Positions 1-6,621 are shown, numbered from the stretch's first letter. The stretch: DNA of 8,997 bases from Puniceicoccales bacterium (GCA_031258995.1 JAIRMB010000010.1:1-8997); one strand, 5' to 3'. The notes: generated by a model not told the origin, from the sequence alone. Program-made: numbers and translations.

Positions 1-64
1 CTTTTGGGGGAATCGTCGCAAACTTTTGTGCTGACAATGGCCCTGGGCGAGCTGCTGTGGGACA

Positions 65-2113
65 ATGGATTGCGAGGGGATCTGCGGCGATTGCACGGCC
101 CGCGCCGTGTCCTGCGACGGCGGGTCGCCTCCCCTAGGCGAGGAAGAGCGGATCGTTCTCGCCGACAGTGCTCGTGCGGCCCGCGCATTGGTCCTGGATA
201 TGCTGGCGGCGGCGGGGAGCGGCCACATGGGTATGTCCCTGGGTTGTGCCGAGATCGGCGCTCTACTGTTTGGAAAATTTCTCCGCTGCGATGGCACGGA
301 CACCGGCTGGCTGGACCGGGACCGTTTCGTTCTTTCCGCAGGCCACGGTAGCGCTTTCCTTTACGGCTGGTTGCATTTGGCCGGTTTCCCGGTCGGTTTA
401 GATGACTTGCGCTCCTTTCGCCGCGGCAGCGTCGCGTCGGGGCACCCGGAATTTTCCCGTCCACTGGGGGTAGAGTGCACCAGCGGTCCACTGGGACAGG
501 GGGTGGCCAACTCCGTCGGCATGGCGCTTTCCCAGCAGCTGTTAGCGGCCCATCTGGGCGATGAGGTATCCCTACTGGAGGGGCGCACCGTTTGTCTCGC
601 CGGCGATGGCTGCCTACAGGAAGGCGTTGCGTTGGAGGCACTTTCACTGGCCGGTCTCTGGGAACTGGGGAATTTAATTTTTATCTACGACGACAACGGC
701 ATCATGCTGGATGGGCCAGCGGCCGATTCCCAGCGGCCGTCCGCTGCGGCCGTCCTGCAATCTCTCGGCTGGCACGTGCAGTCGGTGGATGGCCATGATT
801 TGGATCAGCTCCACGGGGCGCTCTATCGGGCCCGCGCCTTCCCCGATGGCAAACCGCAGGCCATAATCGCACGAACCGTTGCAGGGCAAGGAGTTCCATC
901 CATAGCCGGCAGCCACCGGACCCATGGATTGCCCCTGAGCGGGGAAGAATTGCGAGCGGCGCGGAAGGAATTACTTCCTGACGGAGAGCCATTTGTCGTA
1001 CCACAGAATGTGCGTGAGTTCTTCATCGACCTTGCCGCGGAACGGCGTCGCACGAGAATTCGATGGCAGGAGCGCTTTTCTTTCCTTCTCGAGCGGCAGC
1101 CGGACCTGCTGGAACTGCTCTGCAATAAATCTTTTAGCGGCGATTTTTTGGAAAAAAATTTTCCCCCCTTCGGCTCCACCCCGCTGGCCACGAGAAAAAG
1201 CGGATCGGCCATATTGCAAGAAGTTGCCCGTAATTTGCCCACTTTTGTGAGTCTAAGCGCGGATCTGTTCACTTCGACGGGCACGGCCGTCGGCGGTTCG
1301 CCTACCTTCTCAGCCTACTGCACCGCTGCCCGCAACATCCAGTGCGGCACGCGAGAGCACGCCATGGGGGCCATCGCTAGCGGGCTCGCCTACGACGGCA
1401 TCTTTCGACCGGTCGCCTCTACTTTTTTGGTTTTTTCCGATTATCTGCGGCCCGCCATACGGGTTAGCGCCATGGCACACCTGCCAGTCCTATACATCTT
1501 TACCCACGATTCCATTGCGGTGGGAGAGGATGGCCCCACGCACCAGCCGGTAGAAACGCTGCCGGCCCTGCGGAGCATTCCTAATTTGGACGTGGTCCGG
1601 CCCGCCGACGGCGAAGAGTGTGTGGGAGCCTTTGCCCTGGCCGTGGACAGCACGCAGCGGCCGACAGCCCTCATTTTCTCCCGCCAAAATTTGCCGGACC
1701 TAGGCCACCTGTCCGTCGGAGCCCGGCGCGCCGGCGTCAGGCGGGGCGGCTACGTTCTTCGGCCGGAACGGCAACCTCTCCGCTCCCTCCTGCTGGCGAG
1801 CGGCGGCGAGGTGCAGTTGGCCCTAGCCGCCGCGGAGCCATTTCCCCATTGTCGGGTGGTTTCCATGCCCTGCCTGGAGGCCTTTGCCCGCCAACCGGCC
1901 GACTACCGGGAGGAGATCCTCCCTTCCTCCTGTCGGCGCCGATTGGCCGTGGAGGCGGCCGGGCCGGAATCCTGGCTTCGCTACGTAGACTTTGATCATG
2001 TGGTTGCCGTACATGATTTTGGCGAAAGCCGGAACGGGGCGGAGCTGCTCATAGACCGCGGCTTTTCCGTGGAAGCGCTTCGTGAGCGGCTGGCTCTGCT
2101 GGAGGCAGAGTGA
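65..2113 (+). CDS. tkt: Transketolase
   Basis: Thiamine-diphosphate enzyme of the non-oxidative pentose phosphate pathway; it moves two-carbon ketol units between sugar phosphates in the cytoplasm. All three domains are present in 682 residues (family about 660). In the N-terminal ThDP domain, SGHMG carries His54, LSAGHGS lies near 91, GPLGQG at 141-146, the GDG...DNG cofactor motif runs from 180 to 212, and GSHRTHG is at 282-288. The pyrimidine domain has ATRKSG (375-380), GTREHAM with the cofactor-activating Glu431, HDSIAVGEDGPTHQP (481-495) and FSRQNLP (538-544). The C-terminal domain ends with DFGES. Every catalytic residue I could place is kept. The first Pro of the usual SGHPG is Met. 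The start is uncertain: ATG at 65 has only a poor ribosome site and gives an unusual Cys-rich leader; GTG at 107 is an alternative. The stop overlaps rsmD by one base. Confidence 0.96.
   Translation: MDCEGICGDCTARAVSCDGGSPPLGEEERIVLADSARAARALVLDMLAAAGSGHMGMSLGCAEIGALLFGKFLRCDGTDTGWLDRDRFVLSAGHGSAFLYGWLHLAGFPVGLDDLRSFRRGSVASGHPEFSRPLGVECTSGPLGQGVANSVGMALSQQLLAAHLGDEVSLLEGRTVCLAGDGCLQEGVALEALSLAGLWELGNLIFIYDDNGIMLDGPAADSQRPSAAAVLQSLGWHVQSVDGHDLDQLHGALYRARAFPDGKPQAIIARTVAGQGVPSIAGSHRTHGLPLSGEELRAARKELLPDGEPFVVPQNVREFFIDLAAERRRTRIRWQERFSFLLERQPDLLELLCNKSFSGDFLEKNFPPFGSTPLATRKSGSAILQEVARNLPTFVSLSADLFTSTGTAVGGSPTFSAYCTAARNIQCGTREHAMGAIASGLAYDGIFRPVASTFLVFSDYLRPAIRVSAMAHLPVLYIFTHDSIAVGEDGPTHQPVETLPALRSIPNLDVVRPADGEECVGAFALAVDSTQRPTALIFSRQNLPDLGHLSVGARRAGVRRGGYVLRPERQPLRSLLLASGGEVQLALAAAEPFPHCRVVSMPCLEAFARQPADYREEILPSSCRRRLAVEAAGPESWLRYVDFDHVVAVHDFGESRNGAELLIDRGFSVEALRERLALLEAE
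2101..2105 (+). promoter_or_regulatory. Ribosome binding site of rsmD
   Basis: GGAGG inside the last codons of the transketolase gene, 7 bases before ATG at 2113. This spacing favours the ATG over the GTG at 2110 and fits the usual RsmD N-terminus MRI-GG. It implies translational coupling of rsmD to the transketolase gene. Confidence 0.7.
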
Positions 2114-2691
2114 TGCGCATCACGGGCGGGGCTGCCCGCGGCATCCTCTTAGCCTGCCCGCAAAAATCCGCCCTTAGACCCGCGACGGACGCCCTCCGGC
2201 TGGCTATCTTTTCAGCGCTCGCTGCGGCCGGGAAGGACTGTCGGGCTACCCATTTCGTCGATTTTTTTGCCGGCGTGGGCAGCTACGGCCTGGAGGCGCT
2301 GAGTCGTGGAGCCCGTTCCGGCGTTTTCGTAGAACGGGACCGGGAGTGCTGTGATGCCATCCGAAGAAATCTCGCCGCCGTCTGCTGTGCCGCCCGCAGT
2401 GATCAAAAATTTTTCCCTATCCGCTGCGGCGACGCTTTTTCTCTATCCCCGTCCGATGATCCCGGTCTGCTCTTCTGCGATCCGCCCTATGAGCTGCTTC
2501 GGCGGGAGCCAATTCGCTATTTGGACCTTCTGGCGAGTCATTTGCGAGCGGCTCGACCGGACGCAGTGGCCGTCCTGGAGCTGCCTTCCGACGCTAAAAT
2601 TACTTTACCGGAACCGCTGCGGCCATGGAAGACGATCGGAAAATCTGGCGGCCGGGGTTCGCCGTGCGCGCTATTCATCGGAGTTTGTTAG
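2113..2691 (+). CDS. rsmD: 16S rRNA (guanine(966)-N(2))-methyltransferase RsmD
   Basis: Predicted SAM-dependent methyltransferase that modifies guanine 966 of 16S rRNA during small-subunit assembly. From ATG 2113 it is 192 residues, the normal family size. It begins MRITGGAARG, matching the family signature MRI-GG-ARG. Next comes LRPATDALRLAIF (21-33), equivalent to the family's RPT-D-VRE-LF segment, with the Glu replaced by Leu. The SAM-binding motif I is VDFFAGVGSYGLEALSRGA (49-67), followed by the acidic FVERD (72-76). The catalytic motif IV is CDPPY (122-126), where Asp-Pro-Pro-Tyr is typical of N2-guanine and N6-adenine methyltransferases. Its ATG overlaps the transketolase TGA (TGATG), so the two genes are probably one transcript. 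The 3' end overlaps the convergent Prs-like gene by 21 bases (2671-2691). Several Cys residues (CC at 79-80 and 91-92) are unremarkable apart from their number. Confidence 0.92.
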   Translation: MRITGGAARGILLACPQKSALRPATDALRLAIFSALAAAGKDCRATHFVDFFAGVGSYGLEALSRGARSGVFVERDRECCDAIRRNLAAVCCAARSDQKFFPIRCGDAFSLSPSDDPGLLFCDPPYELLRREPIRYLDLLASHLRAARPDAVAVLELPSDAKITLPEPLRPWKTIGKSGGRGSPCALFIGVC

Positions 2692-3540
2692 TCTAAGAAA
2701 TTGCTTTAAAAGCGGTAGAGCCAGCGAGACCGTTCCATCGGGCCGTTCGGGTCGCGCGATGAGGTCGCTGACGATCAGCGATCGGACGGATGGTTCCGCG
2801 GCCAGCTGAATCAGCACATCCTCCCGGCAAAGGGCGTAAGTAATTGCGATAGTAATGGATTTTACGTTGGCCCGCCGCAGACGGTCCAATGCGCTGCGCA
2901 TGGTGCGGCCACTGACCACCTCATCATCGAAGAGGAGCACGTGACGGCCGCGAATCGTGGGCAGAAGCGGTTCTTCAGGGCGATTTTTATTAAGAGTAGT
3001 GCTTTCAATGCCAAGCATTTTGGCCAAATCTGCGACCGCGGCCGCCCGACCTAAATCGGGAGCGATGGCCAATTCAATGGGCGGGAAGAGCCGGCTAAGA
3101 AATGGGGCCCAGAGCGGCAAGGTTGGCAGGTGAACCGCTTTCCCGGGAAGAAGTTGCAGAATGTCTTCCCGGTGCAGGTCAAAAAAGACGATGGAGCGGA
3201 CCGCTAGAGCGGCCAGCGAACGGGCTAGGGCGCGGACCGTGCTCGGCCGGTGGGAGCGGCAGCCGTCACAATAGGGTAGGAGCAGATCTGGCGTTTCGCC
3301 GTAGAATTCTCCGAGCGCCTCAGCAGCGAAGGCAAATTCCAAAAAGCGCTGGCCCGGAGAAGATTCTAAATCCTTCGTGGCCCAGAGGAGTGCCCGTCCC
3401 GCCGTAACTTGCGGCGGCACAACGATATCGCAGCAGCCGCCGTGGAACATCTCCCGCTCCAGCCGACCTCGCAGAATTTCTGCCGGGAGCGGCCCCGGGT
3501 GTCCGTTGCCTAGGGCAAACAGTGTGGCGCGCGGATCCAC
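2671..3540 (-). CDS. Divergent ribose-phosphate pyrophosphokinase-like protein, possibly inactive
   Basis: A 289-residue homologue of Prs (family about 310-320), the enzyme that makes PRPP from ribose-5-phosphate and ATP. It aligns along its whole length by eye: TLFALGNG (6-13) to the N-terminal strand, FFDLHRED (119-126) to the catalytic VDLHA segment with His123, APDLG (160-164) to SPDxGG, NKNRP (184-188) to the catalytic flexible loop DKRRP with Lys185 and Arg187 kept, and FDDEVVSGRTM (204-214) to the PRPP loop. Several active-site motifs are changed. The ATP-binding RQD reads RSH (95-97) and the region is about five residues short. The third Asp of the PRPP loop is Val209. The FSDGE motif reads FHGGC (32-36). 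It may have changed activity, or be a regulatory subunit like eukaryotic Prs-associated proteins; that is inference. The start is GTG 3540 with no clear ribosome site, 12 bases after the upstream gene. Confidence 0.8.
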   Translation of the reverse strand: MDPRATLFALGNGHPGPLPAEILRGRLEREMFHGGCCDIVVPPQVTAGRALLWATKDLESSPGQRFLEFAFAAEALGEFYGETPDLLLPYCDGCRSHRPSTVRALARSLAALAVRSIVFFDLHREDILQLLPGKAVHLPTLPLWAPFLSRLFPPIELAIAPDLGRAAAVADLAKMLGIESTTLNKNRPEEPLLPTIRGRHVLLFDDEVVSGRTMRSALDRLRRANVKSITIAITYALCREDVLIQLAAEPSVRSLIVSDLIARPERPDGTVSLALPLLKQFLRLTNSDE

Positions 3541-3552
3541 GGAGCGATCCGG

Positions 3553-4455
3553 CTAGAAGGGAGCTTTCGCCTTGGTCCAAAGTTTTTTGAGCAAGTCCGC
3601 GGCGAGCACGGCTGCCACCGGACCAGCCTTTCCGCCGCCGATCACCGCCTTTCCAATGGCCCCCACTGGGACTACTTCCCAGCGGTCTGTTAGGACGAAG
3701 CACTCACTCACGCCATTCAGCTCCTTCGGCCCCACGGTCCTGACGGTGCAGGGCCGCTCCAAGTCGCCCAGCAATTCCAAGGCAATGGTGCGTTCGACGG
3801 TAGCCACCGGAGCCTCCGGCGCCCAGAGATTGCCGTTCGACACGGCAAAGAATTCCCCTTCCGTACAGGCAACGACGTTCCCATCCGTCCCCAGCAGGAT
3901 CCCGCCGCCGCCGGCGCGCGTACGGGCCAGCGCGGTCGTCGTTTGCCCCAATAGGCAGCGCTCCCGCAGCACCGTAGCTGCGGACAGATCGCTGTCCCTA
4001 AGCAATTTCATCCGGATTGGCGGCCGCTCGGTCCGCAGCACTTTTTCCGCAAGTATTGCCAGCGCCGGATGAGCAAAAATTTTTTCCTCTGCGTCCTTCT
4101 TCTCCTTTTTTGGGGATTCCTCTCCCCCTGCGGCCGATCCCTCTTTTTCGTCGCCAATCGGCTCTGCGCCGGCCGTTAAAATGAGCTCCAACAGCGCCTC
4201 TTCCCCATCGAAATCGTTTATGTCGTAGGTCGATGCCAGTGCCTCCTTCGTGGCCGCCGGCTCCCAGACGAAAGGCATGCCCAACTCCTTCGCCGTGTTC
4301 TGCAGCTGCTCCAGCTGCTCATCGAGCGCAAAAAAGGAACCCTTCCGGCAGAGGAAGCGGCCCCGCAGGCCCAATCCCATGCGCACGGACCTATCCCAGA
4401 GAGAGATACGCGCATCGCGATCTTCGTAAGGAATCCCGTCCACATAGGTCCTCAT
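3553..4455 (-). CDS. Class IV aminotransferase-fold protein lacking PLP-site residues (probable pseudoenzyme)
   Basis: A 300-residue relative of branched-chain aminotransferase, D-amino-acid transaminase and aminodeoxychorismate lyase (fold type IV). The fold signature is clear at both ends: ARISLWDRSVRMGLG (15-29), FFALDEQLEQL (41-51), GNVVACTEGEFFAVSNGNL (192-210), VERTIALELLG (220-230), and VLTDRWEVVPVGAIG (254-268) followed by AGPVAAVL (277-284). Aligned by eye to E. coli IlvE, the cofactor residues are missing. The Schiff-base Lys159 position is about Val162, and there is no Lys between 150 and 205. Glu193, which pairs with the pyridine nitrogen, is Ala196. Thr257 is Asp257. Phosphate-binding Arg59 is about Leu35. 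A charged, low-complexity insert (GDEKEGSAAGGEES region, 101-125) lies near the usual interdomain linker. The reading frame is intact, so this is not a decayed gene. The ATG at 4455 is the only start after an in-frame TAA. Its function is unknown. Confidence 0.78.
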   Translation of the reverse strand: MRTYVDGIPYEDRDARISLWDRSVRMGLGLRGRFLCRKGSFFALDEQLEQLQNTAKELGMPFVWEPAATKEALASTYDINDFDGEEALLELILTAGAEPIGDEKEGSAAGGEESPKKEKKDAEEKIFAHPALAILAEKVLRTERPPIRMKLLRDSDLSAATVLRERCLLGQTTTALARTRAGGGGILLGTDGNVVACTEGEFFAVSNGNLWAPEAPVATVERTIALELLGDLERPCTVRTVGPKELNGVSECFVLTDRWEVVPVGAIGKAVIGGGKAGPVAAVLAADLLKKLWTKAKAPF

Positions 4456-4470
4456 GGCGCAAGTTTAGTG

Positions 4471-4480
4471 GCCGTACGGC
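4471..4480. repeat. 10-bp perfect palindrome
   Basis: GCCGTACGGC equals its own reverse complement. It lies in the 83-base gap between the uracil-DNA glycosylase gene and the aminotransferase-like gene, about 15 bases before the latter's ATG. It could be a small operator or just GC-rich chance; there is no T tract, so it is not a terminator. Confidence 0.3.
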
Positions 4481-4538
4481 GGTTGGGAATAAAATTTTCA
4501 CCAAAGATGGGTGGGCCTAAAAATTCTTCCGTCCGCCG

Positions 4539-5396
4539 TCAGAGGAAAAAGTTCCGCTGACGTTCCGAAATGGGCAGCGAAATTCGCTCCATCACCTGCA
4601 GCAGGTCCTCCCAGGCGCTTCGCTTTGCTGTGGGAGAGGGATTGCGAAGGAGATAGGACGGGTGGTAGGTGACCATGAGGGGCAGGCCGGCGAATTGGTG
4701 CCAGCGACCCCGCACGTCCCCCAGACGCCGGTCCGGATCGTAGCCGAGGAGCCCGTTGACCGCCGTCGCTCCCAACGCGACAATCGCTTTGGGCGAAACA
4801 ATTTCCACCTGAGCCCGCAAGTAGGGGAGGCAGAATTCCATTTCCGCTTGAGTGGGAGGCCGGTTTCCGTAGGGGGTGGGCATCTCCGGCCGCCAATTCA
4901 TGATGTTGCCAATGTAGACGTCGCTGCGATGCAGCCCCATGGCTTCGATGATTTTGTTGAGCAGTTGGCCAGCCCGGCCCACAAAGGGCTCCCCATGCCG
5001 CTCTTCGTCCGCGCCGGGCGCTTCGCCGCAAAAAAAAATATCCGCATCCAGGTTTCCCACGCCGAACACCACCTTCAAGGTGGGCTTCACGTGGCTACGA
5101 CAGACAGGGCAGCCGAGCACAATTTCCCGCAGTGCGTTCCAACGGGTAGCCTTATCGCCGTCAGGCAAGGAGAAAGTGGGCGGAGGCGGGATGGCATTCT
5201 CTTTTGGGTCTTTCGCAGCCGAATTCTCCGCCGGGGAAGTCGTCGGATTGGGAACGTGCTCTGCGGCCACCGACCCTTGCCGAAAGCTTTCTAGAGCTTC
5301 CTCGGCGATCGGCAGCGTCCGTTCTCCTTCCGCTGCGAGCAACTCCACTTCACGCAATAGAAGTTGAAGAATTTCTTCTCTGCTAAGACTGCCCAC
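4539..5396 (-). CDS. Uracil-DNA glycosylase, family 4 type
   Basis: Base-excision repair enzyme expected to remove uracil from DNA. From GTG 5396 it is 285 residues. An N-terminal arm of about 85 residues (charged helix, then a Pro/Ala-rich linker ending near PPPPTFSLPDG) precedes the catalytic domain, making it longer than the minimal enzyme of about 200 residues. The iron-sulphur CPVC is at 96-99. The active-site motif GEAPGADEERHGEPFVG is at 124-140, GNRPPT at 177-182, and the second catalytic motif HPSYLLR at 245-251. Cys189 matches the fourth cluster ligand, but the third ligand position reads Trp168 (NWRPE), so only three of four cysteines are kept. The start was chosen because AGGAG lies 7 bases before GTG 5396; the frame stays open upstream to a TTG at 5468, which lacks a site. 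It is first in a minus-strand set with the two genes below it. Confidence 0.9.
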   Translation of the reverse strand: MGSLSREEILQLLLREVELLAAEGERTLPIAEEALESFRQGSVAAEHVPNPTTSPAENSAAKDPKENAIPPPPTFSLPDGDKATRWNALREIVLGCPVCRSHVKPTLKVVFGVGNLDADIFFCGEAPGADEERHGEPFVGRAGQLLNKIIEAMGLHRSDVYIGNIMNWRPEMPTPYGNRPPTQAEMEFCLPYLRAQVEIVSPKAIVALGATAVNGLLGYDPDRRLGDVRGRWHQFAGLPLMVTYHPSYLLRNPSPTAKRSAWEDLLQVMERISLPISERQRNFFL

Positions 5397-5403
5397 CTGG
5401 AAG

Positions 5404-5408
5404 CTCCT
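5404..5408 (-). promoter_or_regulatory. Ribosome binding site deciding the glycosylase start
   Basis: AGGAG on the minus strand (CTCCT as written), 7 bases before the GTG at 5396. It is the strongest such site in the region and argues against the TTG 72 bases further upstream. Confidence 0.65.
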
Positions 5409-5511
5409 AGGCGGCGGTCCCGTCCCTGGCAATCCGTTAGCGAAAATCTGCCAATGGAGGCGGAGCAAAATTATGCGTCATTTTGGGCTTGTGACCTCTG
5501 CTGTTTTTAAC

Positions 5512-5530
5512 AACCGCAGCGTCAGCGGTT
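5512..5530 (+). other. Small hairpin just before the barrel gene start
   Basis: The 6-bp arms AACCGC (5512-5517) and GCGGTT (5525-5530) enclose a 7-base loop and end 4 bases before the ATG at 5535. No ribosome site is visible between stem and start, so the stem occupies the position where a ribosome would bind. It could control translation or be chance. Confidence 0.35.
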
Positions 5531-5534
5531 TATC

Positions 5535-6605
5535 ATGTCTATCCGTAAAATTTTTCTTACTCCCCTGTTGGCCCATTGCGCCTTTTGGGGCGTATTTCAC
5601 GGAGCCATCCCCACTGCCTCGACGCTTGCGGGGGGCATCGGCTGCTCTGCTCCCTGTCCGGCCGGTGGAAGCGTTCCACCGTTGGCTCCTTTTTTGGGGA
5701 CTAATTCTGAACAAACGGCCGATCGATCGCCGCTTGGGGCGCCGGCCAGCGGATGGCTATCTGGCGTCTCTTTGATAAACGGCTGCGAGGACCTTCCGAT
5801 GTTTTCTTGCGTATTAAAGTTCACGGCTTACCGCACTTTCGCCGCAGGGAAGGAATGGTATGAAGGAGACTTTTCCATGGAGCTCGGTGAGCTTTCCTTC
5901 GTCACCGGCCTAGCCGGCGCCCTGGATGGCGCTTCGAGCCGTACGACATTCGGCGGATTTTTCGAGGGCGCCTTCGCGGCAACTCACGCGGGAGACGACG
6001 GACCCACCGGCGGCAGCAGGACAAGAACGCTGGGCGTTGGCGCGTTCGGCTCCATAGAATTTCGACAAATGGGATTAGGAAGGCCACAGCTGGAGGGAGC
6101 TTTCCGGGTGGGCGCCCTACACAATAGCTGGGAAGGCGAAGGTTCAATGAAGGAATATTCCTTTCGCGGCAGCGTGCCCTACCTCGCCATCCGACTAGGG
6201 AGCCATTACGGCTGGCGATGGAGAGAAAAATTCCCTGTCTATCTCTACGGAAAGTACTTTTGGACACACCCAACCGGCAAGAATTTCCCCAAAAGCGAGA
6301 TTTCTTTTCGGGCGATAAATTCCCATCGAATTCGCCTGGGAGGCCGATTTTCCGTCCGGTCGCCGGATCGGCTGGTGCCGTGGTTCGATGCCTACTACGA
6401 ACGGGAAATGGCAGCCACGGCCAGAGGTACGGGGGGAGGGGAAGAAATCCCGCAACTTTCGTTGAAGGGCAATCGCGTCGGCGGTGGGCTGGGGTTCACC
6501 TATCGGCTGCTATCGGCTCTTGCGGTAGATTTGTCCCTACAGGGTTCCGCTGGCGGTAATCGGAAAAGTTTAACGACTTGTTTTTGTGCGGGATGGGAAT
6601 TTTGA
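5535..6605 (+). CDS. Autotransporter-type outer-membrane beta-barrel protein without a passenger domain
   Basis: A 356-residue predicted outer-membrane protein. MSIRK followed by a hydrophobic stretch to about residue 25 is a plausible Sec signal peptide. Residues about 30-95 are a short Cys- and Pro-containing segment. From about 95 to the C-terminus there are alternating amphipathic strands like an autotransporter barrel: GFFEGAFAATHAG (140-152), RPQLEGAFRVGALHNSW (183-199), YLYGKYFWTHPTGK (236-249), SHRIRLGGRF (263-272), PWFDAYYEREMAATARG (282-298), LSLKGNRVGGGLGFTYR (308-324) and VDLSLQGSAGGNRKS (331-345). It ends GWEF; the final Phe is the usual barrel-assembly signal. Family members usually carry a long secreted passenger before the barrel, and here there is none. 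It is divergent from the glycosylase gene (138 bases apart) and followed by dinB. The ATG at 5535 lacks a good ribosome site but gives the signal peptide. Confidence 0.78.
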   Translation: MSIRKIFLTPLLAHCAFWGVFHGAIPTASTLAGGIGCSAPCPAGGSVPPLAPFLGTNSEQTADRSPLGAPASGWLSGVSLINGCEDLPMFSCVLKFTAYRTFAAGKEWYEGDFSMELGELSFVTGLAGALDGASSRTTFGGFFEGAFAATHAGDDGPTGGSRTRTLGVGAFGSIEFRQMGLGRPQLEGAFRVGALHNSWEGEGSMKEYSFRGSVPYLAIRLGSHYGWRWREKFPVYLYGKYFWTHPTGKNFPKSEISFRAINSHRIRLGGRFSVRSPDRLVPWFDAYYEREMAATARGTGGGEEIPQLSLKGNRVGGGLGFTYRLLSALAVDLSLQGSAGGNRKSLTTCFCAGWEF

Positions 6606-6621
6606 GGGAGCGTAGGCTCCT
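6606..6621 (+). terminator. Possible weak terminator after the barrel gene
   Basis: GGAGC (6607-6611), loop GTAG, GCTCC (6616-6620), with an extra G:T pair at each outer edge. It starts directly after the stop codon and is followed by a mixed C/T stretch, not a real T tract. The stem is short, so termination here is uncertain. Confidence 0.3.

Noticed and set aside
1..351. Open frames 1 and 3 at the left edge as the end of an upstream gene
   Set aside because: Frame 1 runs deep into transketolase as Arg-rich shadow; frame 3 ends at 137 and frame 2 at 34. None can be recognised from so few codons, so no gene is called for 1-64.
823..1284. 153-codon antisense frame within transketolase
   Set aside because: Antisense shadow of a certain gene, basic and Ser-rich, with no motif.
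4498..5031. 177-codon minus-strand frame inside the glycosylase gene
   Set aside because: Shadow of the real gene: Arg/Ser/His-rich, low-complexity translation with no ribosome site.
5397..5468. Longer glycosylase start at TTG 5468
   Set aside because: GTG 5396 has AGGAG at ideal spacing; the extra 24 residues have no family counterpart and the TTG lacks a site.
5470..5475. CATAAT on the minus strand as a -10 box for the glycosylase set
   Set aside because: No acceptable -35 hexamer at 16-18 bases; a single AT-rich hexamer is not enough.
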